Of a DNA stretch of 64,000 bases, positions 23,801 through 32,063 are shown one piece after another. This stretch comes from Cytophagales bacterium. GTDB taxonomy: Bacteria > Bacteroidota > Bacteroidia > Cytophagales > Spirosomataceae. Made by a program: the position numbers and the translations under genes. The DNA lies in contig JAAFJP010000025.1 of the NCBI GenBank assembly GCA_013298125.1, positions 28,067 through 92,066 of the forward strand, given 5' to 3'. How positions within the stretch are numbered: the stretch's first letter is position 1; each line of letters begins with the position of its first letter. The notes under the pieces were generated by a model. The model saw only the letters and a program-made list of their open reading frames with translations. It searched no databases and had not been told where the DNA came from.

Positions 23801-24561
23801 GTTGTTGTAGAATAACCAATACTGGTTGCTCCACTAATTGCTGACCCATTTCTCATCCATTGATAAGTCCCTGCACTGGCTGGGGGCAACGGTGGACCAA
23901 TTCCTGATTGTGCAAATGTCAATGTTTGATTTCCGCAAGTACCTGTATAATTTGCATATAGATAAGGTAAACTTGAAGGAGAGGAAACCGCTACTTTTCT
24001 TGATGAACTACAAGTCCCATTACTGGCAACTAACTCATAAAGTCCCTCTGTTGTTGTGGAATAACTGGCATTGGTAGCTCCTGAGATATTCGCCCCACTG
24101 TTTTTCCATTGATAACTAAGTCCAGAAGTTGCTGAACTGGCATTGAGTGTGGTTATGTTTAAGTTTGCCAGAGAAGTACAACCCGATGGAGCGGTGGTAG
24201 TAATAATGTCGGTAGTAGTTGCTGAAAACACTTTATAATCAGCACTATACGCATATTGATTAGTTTGAGGGTCATAACAAGCCGCTCGTAAAGTAACTGC
24301 TGTTTCACTGATAACAGTCAAAGGGTTAATATCTGCCAATAAAGTATAAATGCTATTATGTTTGGAATACCATTGTGTCCTTGCCGTCCCACAACCCGAA
24401 GCTGTAACGATGGAGTAACAATTAGCCCCCGACGGAGGCGTTACGACCACCACGGGCGTGGATGGGAGTAGTAAAGGTTTCGCCCAAATATTGCCTATCA
24501 TCAATAAATAGATAAGGCTAAATAAGAAATAGCTCTTAATATTTGTAAATATATTTTTCAT
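20851..24561 (-). CDS. Large secreted protein with nine Ig-like repeats
   Basis: The 1236-residue protein has a signal peptide followed by at least nine repeats of the pattern YQWK-NG--I-GAT---Y-----G-Y-V-----C, a typical Ig-like fold of Bacteroidota surface proteins (examples: YQWKLNGIAISGATNTTY, YQWIKDGIDIPGATSTSY). The C-terminal about 70 residues (SGNWNVAATWSCNCIPTSC...) resemble a 3-coathanger-stack/cell-surface domain. A standard T9SS type A tail is absent. Repeats are separated by spacer modules beginning APS/TPP with paired Cys. It is likely an adhesin or surface-layer component; the ligand is unknown. Confidence 0.85.
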   Translation of the reverse strand: MKNIFTNIKSYFLFSLIYLLMIGNIWAKPLLLPSTPVVVVTPPSGANCYSIVTASGCGTARTQWYSKHNSIYTLLADINPLTVISETAVTLRAACYDPQTNQYAYSADYKVFSATTTDIITTTAPSGCTSLANLNITTLNASSATSGLSYQWKNSGANISGATNASYSTTTEGLYELVASNGTCSSSRKVAVSSPSSLPYLYANYTGTCGNQTLTFAQSGIGPPLPPASAGTYQWMRNGSAISGATSIGYSTTTDGQYVLKYSPTGCSTSFYLIPTSFNQANTSPIISQTPLKVSLSCLSELKCTGCNTSYGSMRVLSRPAGTTVWTTNSLTQGTFIEYGLLGPPTPTDYQFDYTTSGAGNCSVLSNIVTAYPPFYSSITPTNGTACAGGSVLLTANLAQPATVMYQWKLYSNEIPGATSPTYVATQNGDYSVVTSNGTCSYTSASVPVSINPSTYGISPTFSGACGSQTVVLSLSSPFGIPPGTYQWKLNGIAISGATNTTYSATTTGTYTADFTPTGCSLITSSPFVFTQTTPSAPVATLNPPVGFSCSSTLSSSTCDGSSRPQLQRNTGSGFFNVSPLFATISSQSAWEYRYVCVNGTCVSPPSNVVVGNSNLFTEVLPASSSVCTGTSLTLRFTYPGASYQWIKDGIDIPGATSTSYAVTQSGAYSVRVTKANCTDFTSAVSNIAVSSAFPTITPILGGTCANPSVQLVAFPTLGIFQWKRNGIAISGATSVSYTTSVEGIYTLDYTNGNCTATTLPYNFFINTAPTITLSPPTPASCIQTLSAASCPSLVKWEQDLGAGWTVFTTTTTPIQVPNVASSFRAKCVSGSCDSPPSNVIVVTPYLFTEVTSIRDYLCGVGPPTPLLLTATSTFTGMTYQWKKNGVDIPGATSSTYSASTVGGYTVVVTKDGCTYTSDLKNIYTVTPSILSLNASLTGSCGNQTANMSTTLFAGLTYVWRRNGTVIAGQSTNTYSSNIAGDYTVETNIYTTDCNDQSAPYAFTQVGLPPTATFSAVTPPSCGAFLSSMGCTGQTRWYKQANANVWNFDGSGTPYYPSTNIVSQFRATCLINTCETNPSNIITYTPNLFTQITPNPATICPGGSTDLTAVSTFSGLNYQWKLNGNDIVGATNATFTATQTGTYTLSVNNIPAAACGFITPPLVISAGVPLTISSLASGNWNVAATWSCNCIPTSCDNVTVETGHTVTIPVSQTGKLKNLTVKGLVDMKSPSSMKLK

Positions 24562-24614
24562 AAAAATTTGCTTTTAAACCGCCAAAATAGCTGAGAATCA
24601 GACGATTAAAAAGC

Positions 24615-24668
24615 ATAATTGAGAATACGGTAAAATATTTCAAAAATTTACCGTATTCTCAATTATGA
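24615..24668. repeat. Long perfect inverted repeat in a divergent promoter region
   Basis: The arms CATAATTGAGAATACGGTAA and TTACCGTATTCTCAATTATG (about 21 bases each, perfect) surround a 12-base spacer, 54 bases upstream of the Ig-repeat gene. It may be an operator or a hairpin element. Confidence 0.75.
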
Positions 24669-24769
24669 GTAATTTTCTTAGGAAATATTTATACATTACC
24701 GTTTTTTCAAGGCTGTAATTTTTACTAATTTCTGAAAAACAATAATTTGTTTGGGTAACCCCGTCGGAA

Positions 24770-24845
24770 CATGATTCTAAGATTTACAGGATTTAGAAGA
24801 TTAATCTCAATAATCCTATTAATCTTAAAATCGTGTTCTAAACAA
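24770..24845. repeat. GATTTACAGGATT-family inverted repeat
   Basis: GAACATGATTCTAAGATTTA and TTAATCTTAAAATCGTGTTC pair over about 75 bases, just before the O-antigen-ligase gene. It is related to the elements at 5886, 31835, 52825 and 52985. Confidence 0.7.
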
Positions 24846-24880
24846 TTGATAAAATAAATTAAAGTTTTTCAAACACTAAT

Positions 24881-27187
24881 ATGTTATCTAAAAATCTGAG
24901 TAGGGTTATCTATTCCCTTTTGCTATTAACCACATTCACGCCCTTAGTTTTCCAGAAAAAACTATTCTATTCTTTCGATAGTGAAAAAGGATTATTCTTT
25001 CGATTAATCTTAGAAATCATGCTGGGACTTTGGCTGATTTTGATTTTGAAAGAACCTTCTTTCAGACCTAAGAAAACACCCGTCAATTTGGCTTTGGGAT
25101 TTTTGAGCGGAGTCTTAATCATTGTGGATATATTGGGCGTGGATTGGTATTTGAGCGTTTTCTCTAATTTTGAACGGATGGCGGGGCTGATTACATACCT
25201 CTCTGTTTTTGCTTATTGTTTGATTGCCTCTTCCATTATTAATTCTCCAAAGCGTTGGTTTATCGTAGGGCTTTTACTCTCGACGGTTGCTTTTATTGTT
25301 GCTTTGAAAGGTATCATTCAATTTTATCATCCCGAAGAAGTGGTTGTTGCCAACGAGCGTATCGTCTCGACCATCGGCAATGCCAATCAGTTGGCTTCTT
25401 ACTTGATTTTGGGCTTTTTTATCGTCGCTTTGTTGGTAACAGAATGGATTTTACCGCTTAAAAAAACTAAATCTTTCTTATCAATTCTTTTATTAATCAT
25501 AGCGTTCATCTATGTGTTCACGTATGCCTTTTGTCTTTTCAAAACCTCAACCAGAGGAGCATTGGCGGGCTTAGTTTTAGGAGCGGGTTTAATCACCATG
25601 TTAGCATTTTTCAAGACTAATCAACGAAATATAAAAGTGCTGACTTCAAGTATCTTAGTCATTGGCTTACTGTCAACGGGTGTGTTATTTTATTTCAGAA
25701 ATACCTCTTTTGTACGGGAAAGTTATGCTCTCAACAGAATCACAAGACTTACAGACAGAGACGGGTCAAATACCCTACAATCAAGACTTGAAGCCTACAA
25801 AATTGCCATCGAGGGCATCAAAGCCAAACCCTTTTTAGGATGGGGACAAGAGACTTTTCATTATACCTTCGCCCAACATTTTAATCCTAAACTATACGCT
25901 GACGCAACTTGGTATGACCGTCCACATAGTATTATTTTAGAATGGCTCATCACAGGAGGAATTGTGGGCTTATTGTCTTATTTGAGCCTTTGGGGGGCAG
26001 TTTTGTATCAATTATGGAGAAAAAATAGTACAATAAAGCTATCCATAAAAATCATTTTATCGGGTTTTTTGATGGCTTATTTTATCGGAAATTTGACACT
26101 GTTTGATAATCTTTTGAGTCTCTTAGCATTCATGAAAGTGATTGCTTTTATTGAGAATCATTCATCTGATTTTGAGAATACTCCCCCTTCAACTTCCCGA
26201 AAGTTTCAAGCTTTCGGGAAGTTGCTCCAATCCAAAGAAAGTTCGGATAAACCAATGAAGCCAATTGATAATAAAATATTTTGGGTGACTATTACTATGG
26301 TAGTTATTCTCACCATTTTTTTATTAAAATTCACTTGCCAAAAAGCCTATCAAACCAATAAAATGATTACGAACGCCTACTCGGCGGGGTCATTGGATGA
26401 AGTCATAGACACCTACGCACAGGCATACCCAAATGCCCTCATAGGCAGGCAAGAAATAGCTGAACAATTAGCCACCATGGCAAAAGATATCGCCAATAGT
26501 CCCGTTCCCGCAAATACTAAACAACGGTACTTTGATACTGCCAGAAATGTGATGCAATCTGAAATTAATCAACATCCAGATTATGCTCGTTTGCAGATGA
26601 TTTACGCCAATTTATTAGAGGCACAAGGAGACAATGCGGAGGCTATCAAAGTATTAGAAACGGTCCAGAAATTAGCCCCTAAACGACAAAGTAGTTTAGC
26701 CCAATTAGCGATGCTGTATGCTAAGAACAGAGAATTTGACAGAGCTAATAATCTCTTAGAGAATGCCTACAACTTAGATCGCAGAAACGAAGAAATGAAA
26801 GCCAATCAAGCCTTAGTAATGGCGATGAAAGGGGATAGAGAAAATAGAGATAAAATCATTAATCAATTGTCAAACAAGGAGTTACCAAAACATATTAGCA
26901 TCATTCAGCCCGCTTTTGCCTTGACGAATGACTTAAATATTTTTTTAGAAATCTGTAACAAACGCCTCGTAGGCAATGAGAATACCACATTGATAGCCTA
27001 CAAAACATGGGCGATGACAGCTTATAATCTGAAAAATATCCGTGAAACTGCCACTGCCGTTTTTTGTTTCAGATTACATTTTACGCAAAGAAATGAATAC
27101 GTTGATTCACGGGAAGCCTTGACAATTCGGCAAGATGTTTTGGATGGTAAAAACCCTGAGTTTGCTTTTGTAAAATTGATAGAATAG
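24881..27187 (+). CDS. O-antigen ligase family protein with C-terminal TPR repeats
   Basis: The 768-residue membrane protein has about ten membrane segments and the large periplasmic loop of the Wzy/WaaL ligase family, with GWGQETFHYTFAQHF and PHSIILEWLITGG (conserved Arg/His region). After the last helix comes a helical TPR-like domain (ANLLEAQGDNAEAIKVLE, LYAKNREFDRANNLLENA). It probably joins or polymerises surface polysaccharide. Residues about 437-449 come from a palindromic insert (26190-26224) in the linker between the membrane and TPR parts. Confidence 0.83.
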   Translation: MLSKNLSRVIYSLLLLTTFTPLVFQKKLFYSFDSEKGLFFRLILEIMLGLWLILILKEPSFRPKKTPVNLALGFLSGVLIIVDILGVDWYLSVFSNFERMAGLITYLSVFAYCLIASSIINSPKRWFIVGLLLSTVAFIVALKGIIQFYHPEEVVVANERIVSTIGNANQLASYLILGFFIVALLVTEWILPLKKTKSFLSILLLIIAFIYVFTYAFCLFKTSTRGALAGLVLGAGLITMLAFFKTNQRNIKVLTSSILVIGLLSTGVLFYFRNTSFVRESYALNRITRLTDRDGSNTLQSRLEAYKIAIEGIKAKPFLGWGQETFHYTFAQHFNPKLYADATWYDRPHSIILEWLITGGIVGLLSYLSLWGAVLYQLWRKNSTIKLSIKIILSGFLMAYFIGNLTLFDNLLSLLAFMKVIAFIENHSSDFENTPPSTSRKFQAFGKLLQSKESSDKPMKPIDNKIFWVTITMVVILTIFLLKFTCQKAYQTNKMITNAYSAGSLDEVIDTYAQAYPNALIGRQEIAEQLATMAKDIANSPVPANTKQRYFDTARNVMQSEINQHPDYARLQMIYANLLEAQGDNAEAIKVLETVQKLAPKRQSSLAQLAMLYAKNREFDRANNLLENAYNLDRRNEEMKANQALVMAMKGDRENRDKIINQLSNKELPKHISIIQPAFALTNDLNIFLEICNKRLVGNENTTLIAYKTWAMTAYNLKNIRETATAVFCFRLHFTQRNEYVDSREALTIRQDVLDGKNPEFAFVKLIE
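26190..26224. repeat. Palindromic insert within the O-antigen-ligase gene
   Basis: Perfect 14-base arms CAACTTCCCGAAAG and CTTTCGGGAAGTTG surround TTTCAAG. The frame is kept and the insert falls in the flexible linker after the last membrane helix. Confidence 0.85.
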
Positions 27188-27188
27188 G

Positions 27189-27929
27189 CTACCCAATCCG
27201 ACTCAAAACACTCTCAATTTTATCTGGCGAAATACCAATCTCCTTACCTCCTATCAGTTTCAAATACCCACCATCTTGCTTGATATATGACACAATGAAG
27301 TGGGTATTGACAATGTAGGATTTATGACAACGTACCAAAAAATCTATGCCTTCTACCAAAACTTCCAAGAATTTGAGATTACGGCTAATCAATAATTTTT
27401 CGTTGGTATTCAAAAATACTTCTGTGTATGCACCGTCTCCTTTGGCGTAGATGATATCTTCGCTGTCGATAAATCGAGTGCCGTTTGATTGTGGAATGGC
27501 GATTTTCTTCGATTTTTTACTTTCTAAATTATATTTCAGAGCCATCAGGTTTTTTGCTTCTCGCTCCTGTTTTTGCTGGAATCTTTCGACGGATTCCTTC
27601 AATAAATCTAAATTGAGGGGTTTTAGCAAATAATCAATCGCCGAAAGTCGGAAGGCTTGTATAGCGTATTGACTGTATGCCGTCGTGAAAATGACCTTGA
27701 AATTAATTTCGTTTTCATCAAAAAAATCCATCAGTTCCAATCCACTAAAATTGGGCATTTCGATGTCCAAGAAAATCAAATCGGGTTTGAGTTTTTTGAT
27801 GGCTTTCACACCCGATGGTAAATCGTCGCAATCTGCCACAATTTCGAGGGTTGGGTCGCAGTCGTTCAACATTGCTTTCAACAACATTCTTGCCTTCTGC
27901 TCGTCGTCAATGATTATTACTTTTGCCAT
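27189..27929 (-). CDS. LytTR-family response regulator
   Basis: The 246-residue protein has a receiver (DDE near residue 8; phospho-acceptor Asp55 in LIFLDIEMPNFSG; YSQYAIQAFRL) followed by a LytTR domain (IAIPQSNGTRFIDSEDIIYAKGD to the C-terminus). It lies downstream of the large propeller kinase, its likely partner. The LytTR domain binds paired direct repeats; three such sites with 21-base spacing lie upstream of nearby genes. Confidence 0.92.
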   Translation of the reverse strand: MAKVIIIDDEQKARMLLKAMLNDCDPTLEIVADCDDLPSGVKAIKKLKPDLIFLDIEMPNFSGLELMDFFDENEINFKVIFTTAYSQYAIQAFRLSAIDYLLKPLNLDLLKESVERFQQKQEREAKNLMALKYNLESKKSKKIAIPQSNGTRFIDSEDIIYAKGDGAYTEVFLNTNEKLLISRNLKFLEVLVEGIDFLVRCHKSYIVNTHFIVSYIKQDGGYLKLIGGKEIGISPDKIESVLSRIG

Positions 27930-28041
27930 GATTTTAGTGGTAGCTTTTGGCTTTTGGCTGTCGGCTATCAGCTTTAAAGTTAGAAATATTATTGTGGTGT
28001 CAGAGGTTACACACCAATTGTTAATCGATTATTGCTAATTG

Positions 28042-30996
28042 TTAATTGTCTTCCTCCTCTTCTCTCTCCACAACCTTAATCGGGATTTGTAAAATTACTT
28101 TTGTGCCAATTGCCTGATCATCAGCATCAAACTTATCAATAATATCAATTCCAATTTGTTCATGATGCCCGACGTTGAGTAATTCTAAACGTTTTTGGTT
28201 GGCTTTTGTCGCAAATGACTGATACCTGTTTGCCCGTTGCTGATTGATTTCGTTTGATTTTTTTCGCCCTACGCCATTATCATCAATTACAATTTGCAAA
28301 CAACTTCCGTTCAGACTAAAATCTATTAATAGCGTACGGTCATTTTTCTTGTGCATCAAGCCGTGTTTCAAAGCATTTTCGATGTAGGGTTGAATCAACA
28401 TCGAAGGTAAAAGTGTATGTTCCTGTGATAATTGTGGGTCAATCGAAAGCGTATAAACGAGCGTATCTTCAAAACGCATTTTCTCTAATTCTAAATACAA
28501 TTTCACGGTCTTGATTTCGTCTTTGAGCGTGATAAACTCACTATTACTCATGTCCAAAATCATGCGGGTGAGTTCACTGAATTTCACCAAATAACTCGAC
28601 GCATTTTGTTTATCGTTCAAATAGATATAAGACTGAATCGTATTAAGGGCATTAAAAATAAAATGCGGATTCATCTGCGACTTGATGGAGGTCAGAAGTG
28701 ACTTCTGCAAGTCCTGTTCTAATACCAATTTTTCAGCATATAACTTCGTTTCTTTTGCCAAACGAGCCACTCTGTTTTGGTATAAAGTATAAACCCCAAG
28801 ACCAAACAATAAAAGCCCCAAACCAATGAACCAGTAGGTTACCCAAAAGGGTTTTTTGATGGTAAAATTAATAACTGTCTCCTTACTTTCTTGCCCATCA
28901 GCATTGATAGCTTTCAACTTAACTATATAATTATCAGGCGATAAGGAAGGCAAACTCAATATTCGAGTATTATTTTCCAGGGCTATCCATTCCTGATTAT
29001 TGATTTTGTAAAATACCTTTAAAAATTCTAAACTTCGGTACGAAATTACTGAAAAATGAAGGTCAATATTATTTTGGTCGTAGTTAAAAGTAGCGTTTTC
29101 GTTTAAATTTTCTTCATGTTTATTACTGAAAAAAGCCGTTGAAATAATGCTTGGAATGTGGGAATCTTTATCTGATAAATTTTCTGGAAAATAGACCAAA
29201 CCCGCTAACGTTGCCACATAAACTTTGTCATTCAGGAAGGCAATATCTTTTAAATCCGTATCGGGTAAGCCGTCTGTTTTGGTGTAGGTTTTGATAGTTT
29301 TTGTATTCAAATCATAGCTTTGCAATGCCTTTTCAGTAAGCCACCAAATATGATTTTTATGGACTTTAATCCTATAAACTCCATTGCTTTCTAAACCATC
29401 TTTTTCGGTCAGATGTCTTACGATTTTATTATTCTGAAAAATAAAAACTCCTTCTCCCGTACTTGCCGCTACGATGAGTGGGGAAGCATTTCTAACCTCA
29501 CCCCCAGCCCCTCTCCCATTGAGAGGGGAGTTATGGTTTTCAATAACCCCCAAATCTATAAACGAAAAACTATTATTTTTATCTTTAATCTCTACACTTT
29601 CACCTGACGATTTGTTCATCCAAAAACCTTTTGAGGTTGCTAAATAAGTGATTTTGTTTAGTTTATCAATTGCAATGGCACGGCATCTACTTGAACTATT
29701 TTTGAATTTTGCAATAGTATCTTGTTTGACCAAATCTACAAGTCCTGCCAAGCCTGTTGCTGTATATGCAATTTTCTGATTAGCAAGAGGTTCGAGGTCT
29801 TTTACTGAGATAGGGATTGAGAAAGTTGGTTTATTCTTTTGGATTCCGTAAAACTTATCAGAGCTAAAAAGATAAGTATTGGTAGGTACATCATGGTATA
29901 ACGACAGTACCTCTGCATTGGTTATTCCTTTATAAATTGTGGTAGTTTTTTGTTGGGTAAAATCTAGTTTAGCTACTTCGTTCTCGGTTGTTCCGTACAA
30001 GATAGTATTCTGATTATCAATGGATTGCAGTCGAGTAAAGCCCTTTTTAGGGTCAATAATTTTCATGAATAAGGACGGGATAAACATTAGTCCGTTATTG
30101 ATGGTAGAAATCCAAAAATTGCCCTCTTGGTCTTTGGTGAAAGAACTTACGTTTTTATCAGTAAATATTGGATTAACTGTTTTTTCATTCAATAAAATAT
30201 CAATCAGATACAAACCTGACGAAGTAAAAAGCCCCAGGAAACGGTCATCAATTACTTTGACATTTTGGATAAAATTCTTTCTGCCTAACTGAATTTTTGA
30301 ATAGCTACCATCTTGATTTCTTAGTCGAATTTCAGTAGCATCTACTTTCGGAATAAAGAAAAACCTGTCTTTGATAATGCCTGTATAAAAAGTATTGAAA
30401 TCCTTTGGCGTATTGATAAAAATCATTTTCCCAGACGAATTTACGCCTAAGATTTGCTTAGAATAATTATTAAAAAAATAAGCAAAATCTTTGTGAGCAA
30501 ACGAGTAGGGCGTAAAATTATCAGCATTTCCCAAAGCCTTTGGATAGGCTATTTCTTTGACTTTTATATTTTGTAAATCAACAATTCTAATGGTATTTGT
30601 TCCGTGGCAAATGATATTTTTTTGATTAACCAAAGTCCCAGGGTAGAACGTGCCATTAGACTTAATTTCTGAACTCAGCAAAAGGCTATCTCCCTGATTA
30701 TGAAAGTATTGACCCGAAAAATTTTGTCCCCAAATTCTTCCAGAAGCATCTTCCATGAGGTTACTGATGGATTTATCGTTTTGCCCTGTGCTTGCGTAAG
30801 GCTTAAACGTAATGCCATCGTACCTGAAAAGTCCTTTGTCTGTCCCCAACCATATAAAACCGTGGTGGTCTTGGAGTAAATCGTATATGGTATTGGTGGG
30901 TAATCCACGGGCTTTGTCAATGCTTCGGAAACTCAAATTCTGAGCATCGGATAGCCATGACAAAACGGTGAAAATAGCAAGTAAAATGTACTTCAT
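28042..30996 (-). CDS. Two-component propeller sensor histidine kinase
   Basis: The 984-residue protein has a signal peptide, a long seven-bladed beta-propeller-like periplasmic sensor (repeated 'GLFRYDG', 'FWISTINNGL' blades), and a YYY-type domain (about residues 640-720). One membrane segment (FWVTYWFIGLGLLLFGLGVY) leads to a LytS-type kinase domain with NPHFIFNALNTIQ (His near residue 777). It probably senses an extracellular ligand such as a glycan or peptide and phosphorylates the LytTR regulator downstream. An in-frame repeat (29494-29531) adds about a dozen residues to the propeller. Confidence 0.9.
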   Translation of the reverse strand: MKYILLAIFTVLSWLSDAQNLSFRSIDKARGLPTNTIYDLLQDHHGFIWLGTDKGLFRYDGITFKPYASTGQNDKSISNLMEDASGRIWGQNFSGQYFHNQGDSLLLSSEIKSNGTFYPGTLVNQKNIICHGTNTIRIVDLQNIKVKEIAYPKALGNADNFTPYSFAHKDFAYFFNNYSKQILGVNSSGKMIFINTPKDFNTFYTGIIKDRFFFIPKVDATEIRLRNQDGSYSKIQLGRKNFIQNVKVIDDRFLGLFTSSGLYLIDILLNEKTVNPIFTDKNVSSFTKDQEGNFWISTINNGLMFIPSLFMKIIDPKKGFTRLQSIDNQNTILYGTTENEVAKLDFTQQKTTTIYKGITNAEVLSLYHDVPTNTYLFSSDKFYGIQKNKPTFSIPISVKDLEPLANQKIAYTATGLAGLVDLVKQDTIAKFKNSSSRCRAIAIDKLNKITYLATSKGFWMNKSSGESVEIKDKNNSFSFIDLGVIENHNSPLNGRGAGGEVRNASPLIVAASTGEGVFIFQNNKIVRHLTEKDGLESNGVYRIKVHKNHIWWLTEKALQSYDLNTKTIKTYTKTDGLPDTDLKDIAFLNDKVYVATLAGLVYFPENLSDKDSHIPSIISTAFFSNKHEENLNENATFNYDQNNIDLHFSVISYRSLEFLKVFYKINNQEWIALENNTRILSLPSLSPDNYIVKLKAINADGQESKETVINFTIKKPFWVTYWFIGLGLLLFGLGVYTLYQNRVARLAKETKLYAEKLVLEQDLQKSLLTSIKSQMNPHFIFNALNTIQSYIYLNDKQNASSYLVKFSELTRMILDMSNSEFITLKDEIKTVKLYLELEKMRFEDTLVYTLSIDPQLSQEHTLLPSMLIQPYIENALKHGLMHKKNDRTLLIDFSLNGSCLQIVIDDNGVGRKKSNEINQQRANRYQSFATKANQKRLELLNVGHHEQIGIDIIDKFDADDQAIGTKVILQIPIKVVEREEEEDN
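29494..29531. repeat. Palindromic repeat inserted in frame in the sensor kinase gene
   Basis: AACCTCACCCCCAGCCCCTC followed by TCCC-ATTGAGAGGGGAG. It is the same family as one arm of the giant cruciform at 33407-33525 and encodes about 13 residues (NSPLNGRGAGGEV) between two propeller blades. Confidence 0.85.
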
Positions 30997-31021
30997 TGAT
31001 TTGGATAAATGGTTTTCTGAC

Positions 31022-31130
31022 AGTTCCTTTGGACACAGAGTTTCACAGAGTTTTCACAGAGTATCACTAAGATTTTACCTTGTGTAACTTTGTGTAATAC
31101 TTCGTGAGACTTTGTGTCCAGAAAAATGTC
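31022..31130. repeat. Imperfect inverted repeat, GGACACAGAG type
   Basis: GGACACAGAGTTTCACAGAG on the left pairs imperfectly with CTTCGTGAGACTTTGTGTCC on the right. It stands between the start of the sensor kinase gene and the LytTR-type direct repeats. Confidence 0.65.
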
Positions 31131-31285
31131 ATACAACCATATTAATTACAAACATTCCTTTCAAGGTTTTTCTAAACCCTGAGTTACTACAAAGATAAAA
31201 AATATTGGAATAGTAGGTAATTGGTGGGTCTGATAGACAAACCGTTTCTCAAATTAACCATTTCAAGCTAAATGCACCGTTTTCA

Positions 31286-31318
31286 TTTGACCAAATAGGC
31301 TTTTGGTTTGACGAAATA
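31286..31318 (-). promoter_or_regulatory. 21-bp-phased direct repeats upstream of the sensor kinase gene (putative LytTR site)
   Basis: TTTGACCAAATA at 31286-31297 and TTTGACGAAATA at 31307-31318 are exactly 21 bases apart. On the minus strand they read TATTTCGTCAAA and TATTTGGTCAAA. The same word occurs with the same spacing at 31764-31795 and 31963-31995. LytTR proteins bind direct repeats with roughly two-turn spacing. Confidence 0.6.
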
Positions 31319-31348
31319 AAAAAACCTCTCGAATTTGAGAGGCTTTTT
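31318..31348 (-). terminator. Terminator of the small secreted protein gene
   Basis: CCTCTC-GAATTT-GAGAGG stem with T-rich flanks on both sides, downstream of the stop at 31366. Confidence 0.75.
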
Positions 31349-31365
31349 ACCAAAACAATGCTTTC

Positions 31366-31692
31366 TTATAATTTACTCAACATCTGTACTTTTCCGTCCA
31401 TATCGGCAGAGGCTGTTAAGAGTAACGCTCCTTTTTTACCTCCTTGATAAGCGTATAGTTTATCGCCTTCGTCCATCGAAATAGCGGTTGTGGCACCTTT
31501 TGTGAGGTTATACGACCCTCCACTTCCTGCATTATAAACCGTGAAAGAATCGTCGGTATCGTTCTTGATTTTGATTTTAATTTTAGCTCCGACAGTTACC
31601 TTTTTTACAGATAAATTTTTGGTACTGTGATTAGCTGATACTGAAACAGTTAGAAGGCTCAACAAGCAAAGGGCAATTGTTATTTTTTTCAT
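31366..31692 (-). CDS. Small secreted hypothetical protein
   Basis: The 108-residue protein has a signal peptide (MKKITIALCLLSLLTVSVSA) and a small all-beta mature domain (VGAKIKIKIKNDTDDSFTVYNAGSGG, AYQGGKKGALLLTA). I recognise no family. Its promoter region carries 21-base-phased repeats at 31764-31795, placing it among likely targets of the neighbouring LytTR system. Confidence 0.75.
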   Translation of the reverse strand: MKKITIALCLLSLLTVSVSANHSTKNLSVKKVTVGAKIKIKIKNDTDDSFTVYNAGSGGSYNLTKGATTAISMDEGDKLYAYQGGKKGALLLTASADMDGKVQMLSKL

Positions 31693-31763
31693 TTTGTTAA
31701 AAAATTATGTGTTTAAATTTCTCTTCAAAACTACTGCACATTTCCCTTTCGATTTTGCCTCAT

Positions 31764-31795
31764 TTTATGAAATAGCCTTCTGATTTGATGAAATG
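31764..31795 (-). promoter_or_regulatory. 21-bp-phased direct repeats (putative LytTR site)
   Basis: TTTATGAAATA (31764-31774) and TTGATGAAATG (31785-31795) are 21 bases apart and match the words at 31286-31318. The site lies about 72 bases before the start of the small secreted protein. Confidence 0.55.
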
Positions 31796-31834
31796 GGGGT
31801 TTTGGTTTACCGCAAGGCAATTTTGTCTTGGCAA

Positions 31835-31940
31835 TAATTTCTAAATCAGGATTTGTTGGATTTTAGGATTTACAGGCTTTGATGTTGAGTATTAATCCTG
31901 TAAATCCTAAAATCTCTTAAATCCTGATTCAGAAATTTCC
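31835..31940. repeat. AATCAGGATTT-family inverted repeat
   Basis: TAAATCAGGATTTGTTGGAT and CTTAAATCCTGATTCAGAAA pair around an inner TTTAGGATTTACAGG/CCTGTAAATCCTAAA stem. It is one of at least five related elements in this window. Confidence 0.8.
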
Positions 31941-31962
31941 CATCTCCTAAACTCAAATTACC

Positions 31963-32037
31963 ATTTGGTAAAACCAAAAGCCCATTTGGTAAAACTACTC
32001 ATATTGACTGTGTACTTGATTCTAATTTTGCATCATC
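31963..32037 (+). promoter_or_regulatory. LytTR-type direct repeats and promoter of the surface-protein gene
   Basis: ATTTGGTAAAAC occurs at 31963 and again at 31984, 21 bases apart. Next come TTG at 32004-32006 and TAATTTTG at 32023-32030, a good match to the Bacteroidota promoter (TTG ... TAnnTTTG). The start of transcription should be near 32037, about 27 bases before the ATG. Confidence 0.65.
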
Positions 32038-32063
32038 AAAAACAAAACATCCAATTTATAATC

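Noticed and set aside
20912..24077. Plus-strand ORFs opposite the Ig-repeat protein
   Set aside because: They are shadows of the repeat-rich coding strand with no independent signals.
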